Source: Cyclobacteriaceae bacterium (GTDB taxonomy: Bacteria > Bacteroidota > Bacteroidia > Cytophagales > Cyclobacteriaceae). From it: a stretch of 64,000 nucleotides of DNA. A program made the translations under genes and the position numbers. This document shows positions 61,948 to 64,000 of this stretch, in pieces. Position 1 is the stretch's first letter; each line of letters starts with the position of its first letter. The DNA lies in assembly GCA_016786585.1 (NCBI GenBank), contig JAEUUI010000028.1, forward strand, positions 124,001 through 188,000. Reading direction: 5' to 3'. Under the pieces are notes generated by a model that was given only the letters and a program-made list of their open reading frames with translations, searched no databases and had not been told where the DNA came from.

Positions 61948-64000
61948 CTACTCGCTTCGCAGGGAATTAACGGGATTGCTCACAGCTCCTTTAAACGCCT
62001 GAGTGCCCACGGTGACCCACGCAATGACAAGTGTGAAGGCTCCTGACACTGCAAATATCCACCAGCCAATGGTGATACGGTACGCAAAGCCCTGCAGCCA
62101 TTGATTCATGAACCACCACGTTACCGGAACGGCAATTACAAAGGCAATTCCAATCAAGGTCAGGAAGTCGCGTGAAAAGAGATTTACAATTTGATACACA
62201 CTTGACCCCAATACCTTGCGGATACCGATTTCTTTTGCACGTTGTTCGACACTGTACGCTGCCAACCCGAACAGGCCTAGGCACCCGATGAAGATGGCCA
62301 TACAAGAGGCGATGGTGAAGATAATACTGTACTGACGTTCCGCAGTATATTTTGCCGCAAACGTCTGGTCGAGAAACTGAAATTCAAACGGATTACCGGG
62401 GAAACTCTTTTTGTAAAATTGTTCAAGCGTTGCGAGTTGCGCGCTCATGTCCTTCCCGGAAAGTTTAAGTGTGTAGAAATTTCCGCTACGCGAAGGCAGG
62501 AAAACAATGGGTTCGATTGCATATTGAACCGACAGGTGGTGGTAGTTCTTCATGATACCGCGAACGATGAACTCGCGTTTATCCCATTTAACTTTTTGCC
62601 CGACCGCATCTTCTGATGAAGCAAAGCCCATGGCAGCGGCAGCTTCTTCGTTGAGTATCAGGTACTCCATTTCGTTCCATGTCTTATTACACATTTCGCG
62701 TGTGAAATTTTCACCGGACGCCAGCGAAATTCCATAGGTACCAATGTACCGATCGTCAATCATGATAATATTGTAATTGACTTTTTCATCACCCGATGTT
62801 GGATTCAAACGCGTAATGCCTGACGTTGAAAAATTGAACCCATCGCCCGGCACCCCGCCTGAACGACTAAGTTCCTGCACGAAAGCAGCCTGAGTCAGTT
62901 CGCCTTCAAACGCTGCGCTGCGATCCCGGAATGTGTTGTCGCGATTTACTTCCGCTCCGCGGATAACCAGCAACTGACTTGCGTTCATCCCCAAATCTTT
63001 GTCTTCCATAAATTTCCATTGCTGGAAAAGAATCAACGTAGCGGCAATCAGCATCAGTGAAATTGAAAATTGGACAACCACGAGCGACTTCCGTACAAAT
63101 ACTCCTTTTGATGATTTACTGAAGACTCCTTTAAGAACTTTTGAGGGATTGAACGAAGACAGCACAAATGCGGTGTAAGCGCCAGAACCAACCGTGCCGA
63201 TGATCAGAATGATAACCGCTGCAATCCAGAAATTACTTTGATTTAAAACCTCAAGCGTAATGTTTTTACCAATCAAGTTTGCGTACGGTGCCTGTAGTGC
63301 GGTGACAAGTGTAGCCGATAAAACGAATGCAACACTGTTGAGCAGTGCTGATTCGCCCAGGAACTGGCGGATGAGCTGGGCCTTGCTTGCACCCACAACT
63401 TTTCGAATGCTGACTTCCTTTGCCCGCTTCAGTGCACTGGCTGTCGAAAGATTAATGTAATTGAACCATGCGATAATCAGAATTAAGCCCGCGATACCTG
63501 CGAGCAGATATACAAACTTCAGACTTCCGAAGGTTGGCAGCGGATCAGTGAGCGATTGGCCCAAGCGCATGTCGGCCACGGATTGCAGAACGATGGAACT
63601 GGTTTCTTCGGGGTTTGCGGTATGTTCAAGTTTGGTGTATTGACCGGATACATCGGCAACGTTCGCATCAGGCTTAAGCATCACATACGTAAACAGCCAT
63701 TGACTGCCCGTGCCATCCATGCTGGCCCACATCTCGTTTCCATTCAGGTTGGCAGCGTTGTATAAGGTTTGAATCGAGAAGACCATGTCGTACTGCAGGT
63801 CGGAATAGGCAGGCATGTCTTCATACACCAGTTCAATCGTGTACAAAGTTTTCCCAAACTGGTTATTAAGGGTTAGTGTTTTGCCGAGAGCTGCGTCATT
63901 ACCGAAGTAGCGTTTGGCAGTTGTTTGCGACAGCGCGACTACATTTGGCTTTGAAAGCGAAGCGGAATTGCCTTCAATAATGGAGAATGTAAAGAATCCG
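61948..64000 (-). CDS. MacB/FtsX-type ABC transporter permease (C-terminal part; runs off the right edge)
   Basis: A permease of the MacB-like family with large periplasmic domains. The frame has no start in the window: it continues through the right edge, with in-frame GFFTFSIIEGNSASLSKP and VVALSQTTAKRYFGNDAALG, the MacB_PCD-type domain, so the TTG at 63846 is internal. Two periplasmic domains are each followed by an FtsX-type membrane block: one near 63.1-63.5 kb, with KEVSIRKVVGASKAQLIRQF, and the last at 62.0-62.3 kb, with KEIGIRKVLGSSVYQIV. These Bacteroidota proteins usually export lipids, lipoproteins or antimicrobials with an ABC ATPase, which must lie outside the window. Confidence 0.92.
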   Translation of the reverse strand, partial: GFFTFSIIEGNSASLSKPNVVALSQTTAKRYFGNDAALGKTLTLNNQFGKTLYTIELVYEDMPAYSDLQYDMVFSIQTLYNAANLNGNEMWASMDGTGSQWLFTYVMLKPDANVADVSGQYTKLEHTANPEETSSIVLQSVADMRLGQSLTDPLPTFGSLKFVYLLAGIAGLILIIAWFNYINLSTASALKRAKEVSIRKVVGASKAQLIRQFLGESALLNSVAFVLSATLVTALQAPYANLIGKNITLEVLNQSNFWIAAVIILIIGTVGSGAYTAFVLSSFNPSKVLKGVFSKSSKGVFVRKSLVVVQFSISLMLIAATLILFQQWKFMEDKDLGMNASQLLVIRGAEVNRDNTFRDRSAAFEGELTQAAFVQELSRSGGVPGDGFNFSTSGITRLNPTSGDEKVNYNIIMIDDRYIGTYGISLASGENFTREMCNKTWNEMEYLILNEEAAAAMGFASSEDAVGQKVKWDKREFIVRGIMKNYHHLSVQYAIEPIVFLPSRSGNFYTLKLSGKDMSAQLATLEQFYKKSFPGNPFEFQFLDQTFAAKYTAERQYSIIFTIASCMAIFIGCLGLFGLAAYSVEQRAKEIGIRKVLGSSVYQIVNLFSRDFLTLIGIAFVIAVPVTWWFMNQWLQGFAYRITIGWWIFAVSGAFTLVIAWVTVGTQAFKGAVSNPVNSLRSE

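Noticed and set aside
61948-63846. Complete permease starting at 63846
   Set aside because: The same frame stays open to the window edge with clear MacB periplasmic-domain sequence, so the gene is cut by the edge.

Overview
The window looks like a chromosomal segment of a gliding-type Bacteroidota (Cytophagales-like). The reasons are a type IX secretion (T9SS) PorP/SprF-like protein next to a giant surface protein with a type B (CHU_C) sorting domain, many lipoproteins and two-component kinases of Bacteroidota type, DUF5777, DUF2147 and DUF2452 proteins, and TTTG-N19-TAnnTTTG promoters of the kind this phylum uses. The exact genus cannot be read from the sequence.

Layout. 1-7.0 kb is housekeeping: an AI-2E family permease (cut by the left edge), a secreted M1 peptidase, a class III aminotransferase, a small membrane protein, a SnoaL-like protein, a J-domain/TPR membrane protein, GAPDH and tRNA-Glu. 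7.0-15.8 kb, starting right behind the tRNA-Glu gene, is an accessory island that looks like a defence island. It holds a decayed gene fragment, then a tightly coupled five-gene minus-strand operon (one-TM peptide, TIR-like/deoxyribosyltransferase-fold protein, AAA ATPase-TOPRIM protein with a novel N-terminal domain, and two unrecognised proteins). A stand-alone RNA-polymerase alpha-CTD-like protein diverges from an XRE regulator, and a second module pairs a beta-helix membrane protein (split by a one-base frameshift) with a PD-(D/E)xK nuclease-like protein. This is the best candidate for an undescribed system.

15.8-19 kb has a flavin reductase-DUF2452 fusion, a thioredoxin-fold lipoprotein/periplasmic protein and a small lipoprotein. 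19-40.4 kb is a signalling and surface region. Two paralogous TPR sensor kinases flank a PorP/SprF-like gene, a receiver-like protein and a 3966-residue T9SS adhesin. The adhesin has two tiers of higher-order repeats: 486-bp units that duplicated as pairs, and PKD-like units in an 819-bp B-C-A trimer. A receiver-kinase and an NtrC-type sigma-54 activator follow in one operon.

40.4-43.3 kb is an arsenic cassette (arsR, arsM, redox-relay arsenate reductase) with two matching ArsR operators, facing a heavy-metal-binding lipoprotein gene broken by a frameshift. 43.5-49.6 kb has more kinases, a CheY-like protein, an SDR enzyme, a fasciclin-domain gene remnant and a LytS/LytTR pair. 50.2-53.2 kb is a bicarbonate module: exported beta-carbonic anhydrase, SbtA, an SbtB-like PII protein and a divergent LysR regulator. 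53.2-64 kb has an HxlR regulator, a DJ-1/alpha-beta-hydrolase fusion, small exported proteins, a tandem universal stress protein with a Crp/Fnr-like site upstream, a cytochrome c-YceI-DUF5777 operon, a VIT-family transporter, and a MacB/FtsX-type permease cut by the right edge.

Two genes (12.7-14.4 kb and 42.4-43.3 kb) are each broken by an apparent loss of one base in a homopolymer, so sequencing or assembly error should be excluded before calling them pseudogenes. All functional calls come from reading the sequence; no database search was run.
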